A DNA stretch of 19,004 nt, taken from assembly GCA_041685075.1 (NCBI GenBank), contig JAWLGN010000084.1, positions 1 to 19,004 on the forward strand. Reading direction: 5' to 3'. The position numbers and the translations under genes were made by a program. The notes under the pieces are model-generated. The model was given only the letters and a program-made list of their open reading frames with translations, was not told where the DNA came from and made no database searches. Positions 5,844-12,821 of the stretch are shown here, in pieces (the stretch's first letter is position 1; every line of letters starts with the position of its first letter). This stretch comes from JAMCRM01 sp041685075. Its GTDB lineage: Bacteria; Acidobacteriota; Terriglobia; Bryobacterales; Bryobacteraceae.

Positions 5844-6500
5844 TGGCGCCGCGCACGCCGGCCTGAAGCGCGGGCGCGGCCACCGTTCAGCAGCCCTTGC
5901 GCCGTGCACGACGGACCGAAGCGCGCGGGCGGCCACGGTTCAGCAGCCCTTGCGCCGTGCACGCCGAGCTGAAGCGGCGAGCGGTTACCGTTCAGCGCCC
6001 ATTGCGCCGCGCAGGCCGATCGAAGCGCGCAGGCGGCCACCGTTCGGCACCCGTTGCGCCGCGCACGCCGGGCTGAAGCGCACAGACGGTTACCGTTCAG
6101 CGCCGGTTGCGCTGCGCAGGCCCGGCTGAAGCGGAGGTGCCACCATTCAGCGCACCTTGCGCCGCGCACGCCGGGCTGAAGCGGCGAGCGGTTACCGTTC
6201 AGCGCCCATTGCGCCGCGCAGGCCGATCGAAGCGCGCAGGCGGCCACCGTTCGGCACCCGTTGCGCCGTGCACGCCGAGCTGAAACGCGCAGGCGGCCGC
6301 CGTTCAGCGCCGGTTGCGCTGCGCAGGCCGATCGAAGCGCGCAGGCGGCCACCGTTCGGCACCCGTTGCGCCGCGCACGCCGGGCTGAAGCGCACAGGCG
6401 GTTACCGTTCAGCGCCCATTGCGCAGCGCATGCCGGTCGAAACGCGCAGGTGGCCACGGTTCAGCACTCGTTGCGCCGCGCAGGCCGGATGAAAACGCGC
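5844..6500. repeat. Tandem array of about 12.5 degenerate 50-53 bp units
   Basis: Units begin at about 5844, 5897, 5950, 6002, 6054, 6107, 6157, 6209, 6261, 6314, 6366 and 6419, with a partial thirteenth from 6471. Each begins with TTGCGCCGCGCA or a close variant, passes through a GCTGAA or GATCGAA element and GGCGGYYACCG, and ends in TTCAGCGCC or TTCGGCACC. Two unit types (A with CTGAA...TTCAG, B with TCGAA...TTCGG) alternate over much of the array, giving a higher-order period of about 104-106 bp. A 94-bp stretch at 5968-6061 recurs exactly at 6175-6268. There are no unique spacers. Both strands lack stop codons for long stretches but this follows from composition. The array fills the divergent spacer between the aldolase and kinase genes. 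Function is unknown: minisatellite, protein-binding array and structured RNA are all possible. Confidence 0.9.
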
Positions 6501-6508
6501 GATGGGTT

Positions 6509-6514
6509 TAAGAT
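6509..6514 (+). promoter_or_regulatory. Putative leaderless -10 box of the kinase-pdxA operon
   Basis: TAAGAT at 6509-6514 ends six bases before the kinase ATG (6521), mirroring the arrangement at the divergent aldolase gene. The intervening CGGGGT is too close to the ATG to be a good ribosome site. No convincing -35 is seen; the position where it would lie is within the last partial repeat. Confidence 0.35.
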
Positions 6515-6520
6515 CGGGGT

Positions 6521-7531
6521 ATGGACGTGCTCGCGCTGGCCGATGATCTTACCGGTGCGATCGAGGCCGGGGCACAATTCGCCGCGGCGGGCGCCCAGGC
6601 GGTGGTCACCATCGCCAGCGCGGAGTGCGGCTCGAACGCGGCCCCGCAGGTGTTGGTCATCGATACCGAGTCGCGCCACCTGCCACCGGAAGAGGCCGCC
6701 GCGCGGGTCTACGAGCCGGCACACACGGCCCTGCTGGATGGAATTCGGATGGTCTACAAGAAGACCGATTCCACGCTGCGCGGCAATATAGGAGCGGAAC
6801 TCGGGGCGCTGGTGCGCGCGGGCAGCGGCGCTCCCCTGGTATACGCGCCTGCCTATCCGCGAATGGGCCGCACGGTGCGGGGCGGGCGGCTCTACGTCGA
6901 GGGCATGCCTGTCGAATGCACCGCCTTCGCGCGCGACCCGCTCGATCCCGTGCGGGAGAGCCGCATCGCCCGCGTGCTGGCGGCGCAAACCGACGCGCCT
7001 ATCGACGTGTGGGACGGCGAAACCGAGGGCGAAATAGAAGCCGCGGCGCAAGCGGCGCTCCCGCGGCGCATGGCGGCCGGTCCGGCGGCGCTCGCCGGAG
7101 CGCTGGCGCGGCTGCTCTACGGCTACCAATCCCCGGACGGCATCCGGTGGCCGCGCCTTCGCAGTGCCCTGGTGGTGAACGGCAGCCTGCACCCCGCTTC
7201 CAGCCGGCAGGTGGCGCACGCCGTATCGCACAGCCGGCCGGGCGACGGCTGGACCATCCTGCCAACTCCCGCCCCCTCCGCGGTCTGCGCGGCCCTCGAG
7301 CGTAGCCGCCCCGACGCCCTCATCATCTTCGGCGGCGACACGGCCTTCGGCATCCTCGGCGCCCTCGGCCACCCCTCGATTCACCCCATCGGCGAGTTGC
7401 TTCCCGGGGTGCCGCTCTCGCGCATCGCCCATGCCGGCCGCGAACTGTGGCTCATCACCAAGGCCGGAGGTTTCGGCCCTCCCGACGTGCTCACCCGAAT
7501 TCGGGAGATGATAGGGTTAATAGCACCATGA
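6521..7531 (+). CDS. DUF1537 four-carbon acid sugar kinase
   Basis: ATP-dependent kinase of the family that phosphorylates four-carbon acid sugars (D-threonate, D-erythronate and related 3-oxo acids) at C4. The N-terminal substrate domain carries ADDLTGA (residues 7-13) and KKTDSTLRGN (80-89); AYPRMGRTV follows. The C-terminal nucleotide domain starts at about 215 (ALVVNGSLHPASSRQ) and carries GGDTAFGILGALG (271-283) and LITKAGGFGPPD (311-322). At 336 residues it is clearly shorter than the usual 400-430, mostly through a compact linker and C-domain, yet all motifs are there. The start is firm because the ADDLTGA motif lies at the very N-terminus. The stop overlaps the pdxA start (ATGA), so the pair is translationally coupled. 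Substrate is inferred only from family and partner. Confidence 0.88.
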   Translation: MDVLALADDLTGAIEAGAQFAAAGAQAVVTIASAECGSNAAPQVLVIDTESRHLPPEEAAARVYEPAHTALLDGIRMVYKKTDSTLRGNIGAELGALVRAGSGAPLVYAPAYPRMGRTVRGGRLYVEGMPVECTAFARDPLDPVRESRIARVLAAQTDAPIDVWDGETEGEIEAAAQAALPRRMAAGPAALAGALARLLYGYQSPDGIRWPRLRSALVVNGSLHPASSRQVAHAVSHSRPGDGWTILPTPAPSAVCAALERSRPDALIIFGGDTAFGILGALGHPSIHPIGELLPGVPLSRIAHAGRELWLITKAGGFGPPDVLTRIREMIGLIAP

Positions 7532-8493
7532 GGATCTACGGCATTACCGCTGGAGACGCCAGCGGCATCGGGCCGGAAGTGCTGCTGAAGGCCTTTGCCG
7601 CCGGCGAACTGAAGCTGCCGGTCGTGGTCTACGGGGACCTGGCCGCCCTGGCTTACTACAACTGCCGGCTGGGCTATAAGGTGGATCTGTGCCGCATCGC
7701 CTCACCGGCGGACTACACGGAGGGGCCGCTGAACGTGATCGATCGAGGGCTGCTCACCGAGTGCGACATCACGCCGGGTGCGCTCAGCCTTCGTGCCGGC
7801 CAGGCCGCACGCGAGTACGTCGCCGCCGCCACCCATGCCGCGCTCGCGGGCGAGATCGCGGCCCTGGTGACCCTGCCGATGAACAAAGAGGCCACCCGCC
7901 TCACCGACCCCGCCTTCACGGGCCACACGGAGCTGATCGCCGGCTTATGCGGCGCCGCCAACGTGGCGATGATGCTGGTTTCGCCCCGCCTGATCGTAAC
8001 CCACGTGAGCTCGCACTGCTCGCTGGCGACGGCCATCGCGCGCGTGCGGCGCGAGCGCATCCAGACCGTGCTGCGGCTCACCTGGGAAGCGGTGGTCCGG
8101 CTGCGCGAACATCCGCGCATCGCGGTGGCGGGGCTCAATCCGCACGCCGGTGAAAACGGCCTCTTCGGCGACGAGGAGATGCGCGAGATCCGACCCGCCA
8201 TCGAGTGGGCCCTGGCGCGCGGCATTCCCGCCGAAGGCCCCCTACCGGCCGATACGGTCTTCCATCTCGCGGTCGAGCGCCGGCGCTTCGAAGCCGTGGT
8301 CGCGATGTATCACGACCAGGGCCACATCCCCATCAAGCTGCTCGATTTCGAAGGCGCGGTGAACGTCACCCTGGGGTTGCCGGTGGTACGCACCTCGGTG
8401 GACCACGGCACGGCGTTCGACATAGCCGGTACCGGCACCGCGTCGACCGCCAGCCTGGTGAACGCCGTGGAACTCGCCGCCGCGCTCAACTGA
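7528..8493 (+). CDS. pdxA: PdxA-family 4-phospho-acid-sugar dehydrogenase (PdxA2-like)
   Basis: NAD-dependent, metal-dependent oxidative decarboxylase. PdxA proper uses 4-hydroxythreonine 4-phosphate in vitamin B6 synthesis; PdxA2 uses 4-phospho-D-threonate or 4-phospho-D-erythronate and yields dihydroxyacetone phosphate plus CO2. From ATG 7528 it is 321 residues, the family length. Visible motifs are GITAGDASGIGPEV (5-18), TLPMNKEA (115-122), FTGHTE (130-135), the metal histidines His163 in THVSSHCS, His206 in LNPHAGENGLFGDEE and His262 in MYHDQGH, and RTSVDHGTAFDIAG near the end. The frame is open upstream to 7447 but those residues lie inside the kinase gene. Tight coupling to a DUF1537 kinase argues for the catabolic PdxA2 role rather than B6 synthesis. 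Its 3' end overlaps the opposing DUF362 gene by eight bases. Confidence 0.9.
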   Translation: MRIYGITAGDASGIGPEVLLKAFAAGELKLPVVVYGDLAALAYYNCRLGYKVDLCRIASPADYTEGPLNVIDRGLLTECDITPGALSLRAGQAAREYVAAATHAALAGEIAALVTLPMNKEATRLTDPAFTGHTELIAGLCGAANVAMMLVSPRLIVTHVSSHCSLATAIARVRRERIQTVLRLTWEAVVRLREHPRIAVAGLNPHAGENGLFGDEEMREIRPAIEWALARGIPAEGPLPADTVFHLAVERRRFEAVVAMYHDQGHIPIKLLDFEGAVNVTLGLPVVRTSVDHGTAFDIAGTGTASTASLVNAVELAAALN

Positions 8494-9601
8494 GCGTGAC
8501 GCGCCGCAGATCGATCTTTCTCTCGTCGCCTTCGCCCAGCCCGATGAGCGCGGCGATATCGACGTGCTCGGGCTGCATGCGCACAAAGCGGCTGTCATCG
8601 TCGGCGGGCGCCAGCGCCAGCGGCTGCATCCCCATCTCCAGGCGCTTGCTGTCCAGCACGTTCCAGCCCACCCGGTCCATCGCCACGGGGTCGGTGGCGA
8701 AGTACATGGTCTTGTGCTCCCAGAGATACTTGGCCACGCGCCGCCCGGGCCCACCGTGATAGGCGCCCAGCACGCCGTCGATGATGTTGAGCACCACCTT
8801 CTGGCGAATCACCGGAATATCCACCACCGTGGGGATGAACATCCCGCAGGAGTTGGCCGTACTGGTCACGTGGCTGCGCGAAACGTTGTTGACCAGCCCG
8901 TGGGAGAGGTTCTTCAGCGCGATGGTGATTCCGGCCGACTGGTGGTGCTTCAGCACCCCCAGGTTGATCATCTTGTTCACTTCCCGGGTGAGGAATTTGG
9001 CGACGTAGGAGCGGCGGTGGTGCGCATCGGCAGGGTTGCCGCCGCGCGCCACCAGGGCCATTTCCATGTAATGGTCGGGGTCGTAGCCCTCCATGTCGAG
9101 TTGGAGGCGGTTGCGGGTGGAGAACTCGCCCGTCCCGCAGGTCCACCGCACGCCCTCCGGCAGCCATTTATTGAATCCGCCGGAAAGGAACTCGCGGCCG
9201 TAGCGGTCGTAGGCCACGATCTCCTTATTCGAGATGCCGCATTCATGGAGCGCGGCGACGATCTCCTGGAAGACCTCCGCCGAAGAGATGATATAGGGCT
9301 GGCCCACGGGGTTGACCTTAATCCCCACCACGTCGCCTTTTTCGAAGAACATCCGCCAGGCTTCGGTGGCCGAGGGAGCGCCGGTCAGCTCCATCATGCC
9401 GCGGCGGAGCATCTCCCGCACGGGCTCCCGCTGATACTTGCCGGAGACGATGCAGCCGGGGTGCTCAACGGCTACCACCCGGCCACGGAAAGGTCCCGGA
9501 ATCCCAAGTTTTGCCGGTGCGGCCTGAGACTGCCGGCGCAGCGCGCCGAATCCCATCGCCGCCAGGCTACCGCTGAGCAACTGCCTGCGCTTCGCGTCCA
9601 T
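8486..9601 (-). CDS. DUF362 protein with Tat-type signal peptide
   Basis: A 371-residue exported protein. The N-terminus MDAKRRQLLSGSLAAMGFGAL has twin arginines and a weakly hydrophobic segment, ending near SQAAPA, as in Tat substrates that fold before export. The DUF362 core follows: GDVVGIKVNPVG (about 88-100), INLGVLKHHQSAGITIALKN (written here in parts: NLGVLKHH and GITIALKN), NIIDGVLG and ATDPVAMDRVG. No CxxCxxC ferredoxin motif is present, unlike some DUF362 proteins. Biochemical activity is unknown for the family. AAGGAT seven bases before the ATG is a good ribosome site. It is the last gene of a minus-strand run with an isomerase and MFS transporter, and its end overlaps pdxA by eight bases. 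Confidence 0.8.
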   Translation of the reverse strand: MDAKRRQLLSGSLAAMGFGALRRQSQAAPAKLGIPGPFRGRVVAVEHPGCIVSGKYQREPVREMLRRGMMELTGAPSATEAWRMFFEKGDVVGIKVNPVGQPYIISSAEVFQEIVAALHECGISNKEIVAYDRYGREFLSGGFNKWLPEGVRWTCGTGEFSTRNRLQLDMEGYDPDHYMEMALVARGGNPADAHHRRSYVAKFLTREVNKMINLGVLKHHQSAGITIALKNLSHGLVNNVSRSHVTSTANSCGMFIPTVVDIPVIRQKVVLNIIDGVLGAYHGGPGRRVAKYLWEHKTMYFATDPVAMDRVGWNVLDSKRLEMGMQPLALAPADDDSRFVRMQPEHVDIAALIGLGEGDERKIDLRRVTLS

Positions 9602-9620
9602 GAAACATCCTTAAACGCCA

Positions 9621-9644
9621 GGCGCCGGGTTAACAGCCGGCGCC
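9621..9644 (-). terminator. Strong hairpin between isomerase and DUF362 genes
   Basis: GGCGCCGG (9621-9628) and CCGGCGCC (9637-9644) form a perfect 8-bp GC stem with an 8-base loop. On the minus strand it lies after the isomerase stop and just before the DUF362 ribosome site; only a short TTT follows. It could terminate part of the transcripts, stabilise the upstream mRNA end, or modulate DUF362 expression. Confidence 0.4.
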
Positions 9645-9693
9645 CCGTGATCTTCGAAAGAGTATACCGCAGGGGCGCCGGCCGGATGGTCTG

Positions 9694-10608
9694 TCAGGCT
9701 ACGAATTGCCGCAGGTAAGCGAGGGACTGGGTGAGGGAGGCCTTGCGACGCTCGAGCGAGCCTTCAAAGGCGCGGTCCTCCACCTCCACGCACACCGGAC
9801 CCTGGTAGCCCACGTCGCCGAGCACGGAGAAGTAGGCGCCCCAGTCGACGTCGCCCAGCCCCGGGATTTTCGGCGTGTGGTATTCGAGCGGGTGCGCCAG
9901 AATGCCGCAGGAGGCCAGTTTGTGATGGTCCATGCGGACATCCTTGGCGTGCGCATGGAAAATACGCGGCGCAAATTCGCGCAGCGCGGCCAGGTAGTCC
10001 ATCTGCTGCCAGATGAAGTGCGACGGGTCGAAGTTCAGCCCGAAGTTGGGGCTGGGGATCTCCTCGAACATGCGCCGCCACACCGCGGGGCTCTGGGCCA
10101 GGTTCTTGCCGCCGGGCCATTCGTCCTTGCTGAAGAGCATGGGGCAGTTTTCGATCCCCACTTTCACACCGCGCTCTTCGGCGTAGCGGATGAGCGGCGG
10201 CCACACTTCCTTGAAGCGCGGCCAGTTGTCGTCCACCGAGCGCGTCCAGTCGCGGCCGATGAAGGTGTTGACCACCGGCACGCCCAGCAGCGGGGCGGCG
10301 TCGATCACCTTGCGGATATGCGCGATGGCGGTTTCGGCCTCGGCGGCGTCGGGGCTGAGCGGGTTGGGATAGTAGCCCAGGCCGCTGATGAACAGCCCCG
10401 AGGTGGATACCTTCTCCTTGATGCGCTCCGCCTCGGCGGCGTCGAGGCTGGTTACGTCGATGTGGGTCACCCCGGCGTAACGCCGTTCGGCCTTGCCCAC
10501 CGGCCAGCACATCAGTTCCACGCACTCGTAGCCCGAGGATGAGGCGAAGGCCAGCACCTCTTCGAGCGAGAGGTCCGGCAAAATAGCGCTGACGAATCCG
10601 AGTTGCAC
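9694..10608 (-). CDS. TIM-barrel sugar phosphate isomerase/epimerase (AP endonuclease 2 family)
   Basis: A cytoplasmic xylose-isomerase-like TIM barrel that interconverts keto/aldo or epimeric sugars with a divalent metal. From GTG 10608 it has 304 residues. Likely metal ligands are Glu153 (GVKVGIENCP), Asp194 and His197 (LNFDPSHFIWQQ), His220 (IFHAHAKD) and Glu275 or Glu277 (CVEVED). I chose the GTG at 10606-10608 because AAGGAGAAC precedes it by a few bases on the minus strand and MQLGFVSAILPD is the usual family start; the longer in-frame extension to 10716 is basic, low-complexity and not conserved-looking. It lies between an MFS transporter and a DUF362 gene on the same strand. The precise substrate is unknown; hydroxypyruvate-isomerase-like members occur in acid-sugar pathways. 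Confidence 0.85.
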   Translation of the reverse strand: MQLGFVSAILPDLSLEEVLAFASSSGYECVELMCWPVGKAERRYAGVTHIDVTSLDAAEAERIKEKVSTSGLFISGLGYYPNPLSPDAAEAETAIAHIRKVIDAAPLLGVPVVNTFIGRDWTRSVDDNWPRFKEVWPPLIRYAEERGVKVGIENCPMLFSKDEWPGGKNLAQSPAVWRRMFEEIPSPNFGLNFDPSHFIWQQMDYLAALREFAPRIFHAHAKDVRMDHHKLASCGILAHPLEYHTPKIPGLGDVDWGAYFSVLGDVGYQGPVCVEVEDRAFEGSLERRKASLTQSLAYLRQFVA

Positions 10609-10734
10609 AAGCGTTCTCCTTTTGGACGTCGATAATTCGCGGGTAGCGCCGCTGCGGTACGCGCGATGCGTGCGGCTCCGAGAGCTTAGCGGCACCCCTC
10701 CAGCATACAGCCGCACCGGCGCTTGCGCAGCCCG

Positions 10735-12018
10735 CTATTGCGCCGCCGCCGCCGATGCCCGGAACCGGCGGCCCAGCAGCACCACCACCAGCAACGCGGC
10801 CAGCGGGTGCATCAACCCCGCCACCACGAAGATGGGCTTATAGGAGAAGGCCCCGACGACGTAGCCGGTGGTGAGGTTGGCGAGCATGCCACCCACCGCG
10901 CCTCCCATGCCGGAAAGGCCGGTGGCGGTCCCCACCCTGGGGCCGGGGAACAGGTCCGTGGGCAGAGTCAGGAGGTTGGAGATCCACAGCGCGTGCCCGA
11001 AGGTAATGACGCAGGTCAGCCCGATGGCCATCCAGGCCTGGGAGACGAACGGCGCCATGATGGAGATGGGCATCATCGCCGCCGCGGCCAGGAGCACCAG
11101 GCGCCGCGCGCTCGCCAGCGGCCAGCCGCGCCGCATCAGGTAGCCCGAAAACCATCCGCCCAGGATGTAGCCGATGTCGCCGAAGATGAACGGCACCCAG
11201 GCGTACTTCCCGATCATGGCCAGGTCGAAGCCCCGCTCGCGCCGCAGATACTCGGGCAGCCAGAAGATCACGAAGTAGATCACGGGGTCGGTGAAGAAAC
11301 GCGCCAGCACCAGGGAGTAGCACTCGCGCATGCGCAGCACGCGCAGCCAGTCGCCCGCGGGCGCGCGCGCCGGAGCGGTCTCTTCCGGCGGCCGCACCTT
11401 ATCCTTCAGGTAACTCCACTCTTTATCGGTGATGAAGCGCGAGCGGTGCGGCGGCTGGTAGAGCACCAGCCACAGAAGCAGCCAGATTATGCCCAGCGCG
11501 CCGGTGAAGAGGAACGCGGTGCGCCAGCCGAAGGCGAGGGTCAGGAAGACCACTACCGGGGGCGCCAGCGCCGAGCCCATCGAAGAGCCGGCATTGAAGA
11601 TCCCCACTCCCAGCGCGCGCTGGTCGGCGGGAAACCACTCCGCCACCGCCTTGGCCGCCGCGGGCCAGTTGCCGGGTTCTCCCAGTCCCAAGAGAAAACG
11701 CCAGAAGGTGAGGCTCCATTTCCCCACCGCCAGCGCGTGCCCCATGGCGGCAACAGACCAGATGGAGATAAATACCGCGAAACCGCGCCGCGTCCCCAGG
11801 CGGTCCACGATGGGGCCCGAGGCCGCGTACATCACCGCGTACGCCGCCATGAACCAGAACAGGATCTGCCCGTAATCCTGCTCGGACATCGCCAACTCGG
11901 CACGCACGTGCGGCGAGACCACCGAAAGCATCAACCGGTCGGCGTAGTTGATGGTGGTGGCGAGAAACAGCATTCCCGCCACAACGTAGCGGAAGCCGCG
12001 GATTCGAGGCGCTCCCAT
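10735..12018 (-). CDS. MFS transporter, anion:cation symporter (ACS) family, sugar-acid type
   Basis: A 427-residue inner-membrane importer with about twelve hydrophobic segments, expected to bring in an organic acid with a proton or sodium ion. The signature NYADRLMLSVVSPHV in the first segment, the conserved RFLLGLGEPGNWPAA and EWFPADQRALGVGIFNAG are characteristic of hexuronate/galactonate transporters such as ExuT. A cytoplasmic loop with charged residues (FITDKEWSYLKDKVRPPEE) separates the two halves, and the last segment ends LVVVLLGRRF. The ribosome site is weak. It starts 24 bases after the stop of the secreted protein gene on the same strand and is followed 126 bases later by the isomerase. 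Together with the kinase and PdxA pair it points to sugar-acid uptake; the transported acid is not known. Confidence 0.88.
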   Translation of the reverse strand: MGAPRIRGFRYVVAGMLFLATTINYADRLMLSVVSPHVRAELAMSEQDYGQILFWFMAAYAVMYAASGPIVDRLGTRRGFAVFISIWSVAAMGHALAVGKWSLTFWRFLLGLGEPGNWPAAAKAVAEWFPADQRALGVGIFNAGSSMGSALAPPVVVFLTLAFGWRTAFLFTGALGIIWLLLWLVLYQPPHRSRFITDKEWSYLKDKVRPPEETAPARAPAGDWLRVLRMRECYSLVLARFFTDPVIYFVIFWLPEYLRRERGFDLAMIGKYAWVPFIFGDIGYILGGWFSGYLMRRGWPLASARRLVLLAAAAMMPISIMAPFVSQAWMAIGLTCVITFGHALWISNLLTLPTDLFPGPRVGTATGLSGMGGAVGGMLANLTTGYVVGAFSYKPIFVVAGLMHPLAALLVVVLLGRRFRASAAAAQ

Positions 12019-12042
12019 CTAAGGGAGCATATCATCGTGATG

Positions 12043-12801
12043 CTACGGCAGTCGGGCCTCCCCGGAGAAACGGATCACCGATTCGCCGGAGTATTGCCGG
12101 CAGCCCTCGAAGCAGATGCGGTTGCGACTCTCGGCGCCGCTCGCATGGCGCACGATCAACTCCGCCGAGCGCGGCAGCAGAAACGTCGCCGTGCCGATCT
12201 TCACCCGGCCGTACTCCATGGTTTCTCCGGTGCGCGCGATGGGCAGGCTGCTCGGGATATCGTCGGTCTCTACCTGCAGGCGGATGAGGTCGAGGGTTTC
12301 GGCATCCACCCGGAAGGAGCCGCGGTAACCCACCACGGCCGGCTCGCCCCCGGCGCGCAGCACGTAGCGGCTGCCGGCCCGCGGCACCCGGAAATCGTAT
12401 TGCACCCCGCTGCGTCCCTGGGGCTCGGTGGTCTTGCCGACATAGGTGAAGCGAGTGGCCTCCCCTAGGAAAACAGACTTGGCGTGCAGGGCGAAGCTGC
12501 CGGTCCCGATGGTGCCGCCCCGCACCATCTCTTCGATGCCCTTCTCCTCGAAACCGCCCGCGCCGGGAAAAGCGAACATTTCCTTGCCGCCTACGTAAGA
12601 TACTTCGAGCCGTACCGTATCCAACGTCTGGAACGGCTCATCGGGGCTGCGGCGCGCGGAACGTTCGATGGTCATCCGGCAGGTGTAGTCGGGGAGGTGC
12701 TCGAGGTTCTCCGCCATCTTGCCGCGAATGCGCTGGAGAAGCTCGACGGGGTCCGAAGCCGGCTGCGTCATTGCCAGCCAGGCAAGCACTGCGGCCAACA
12801 T
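12043..12801 (-). CDS. Secreted hypothetical protein, LolA/MucB-like fold suspected
   Basis: From the ATG at 12799-12801 the protein has 252 residues and starts with a short signal peptide (MLAAVLAWLAMTQPAS). A longer frame to 12840 exists, but its first 13 residues precede the signal peptide and overlap the divergent gene's start. The mature part opens with a helix (VELLQRIRGKMAENL) and LPDYTCRMTIERSAR, then is beta-rich with many alternating strands. It ends with CFEGCRQYSGESVIRFSG. I recall this 'LPDYTC ... CRQYSG' layout from many exported Acidobacteriota proteins; the function is unknown. The strand-rich form resembles lipoprotein-carrier or MucB/RseB-type folds, but that is inference. 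It heads the minus-strand run and is divergent from the PD40 gene by 20 bases. Confidence 0.7.
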   Translation of the reverse strand: MLAAVLAWLAMTQPASDPVELLQRIRGKMAENLEHLPDYTCRMTIERSARRSPDEPFQTLDTVRLEVSYVGGKEMFAFPGAGGFEEKGIEEMVRGGTIGTGSFALHAKSVFLGEATRFTYVGKTTEPQGRSGVQYDFRVPRAGSRYVLRAGGEPAVVGYRGSFRVDAETLDLIRLQVETDDIPSSLPIARTGETMEYGRVKIGTATFLLPRSAELIVRHASGAESRNRICFEGCRQYSGESVIRFSGEARLP

Positions 12802-12821
12802 GCTATTACCATGGGAGCAAA

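Noticed and set aside
5798..6457. Long minus-strand open frame (219 codons) with a repeated Ala/Arg/Cys-rich pattern across the repeat array
   Set aside because: Unit lengths of 50, 52 and 53 shift the frame between repeats, so the translated pattern changes phase from unit to unit. Openness follows from lack of stop trinucleotides in the GC-rich repeat, and both strands are open. No ribosome site or family resemblance.
6157..6492. Plus-strand open frame through the same array (111 codons, Arg/Ala-rich)
   Set aside because: Same repeat DNA read on the other strand, basic low-complexity product, no ribosome site.
5844..6500. CRISPR array
   Set aside because: The units are contiguous and degenerate along their whole length with no unique spacers, and no cas genes are in the window.
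10609..10716. N-terminal extension of the isomerase to an ATG at 10716
   Set aside because: The extension is basic and low in conservation-like features, while the GTG at 10608 has a strong AAGGAGA ribosome site and the usual family N-terminus.
10723..12468. 581-codon plus-strand frame opposite the MFS transporter
   Set aside because: His/Gly/Arg-rich shadow of a clear twelve-segment transporter; it also runs through the end of the next gene.
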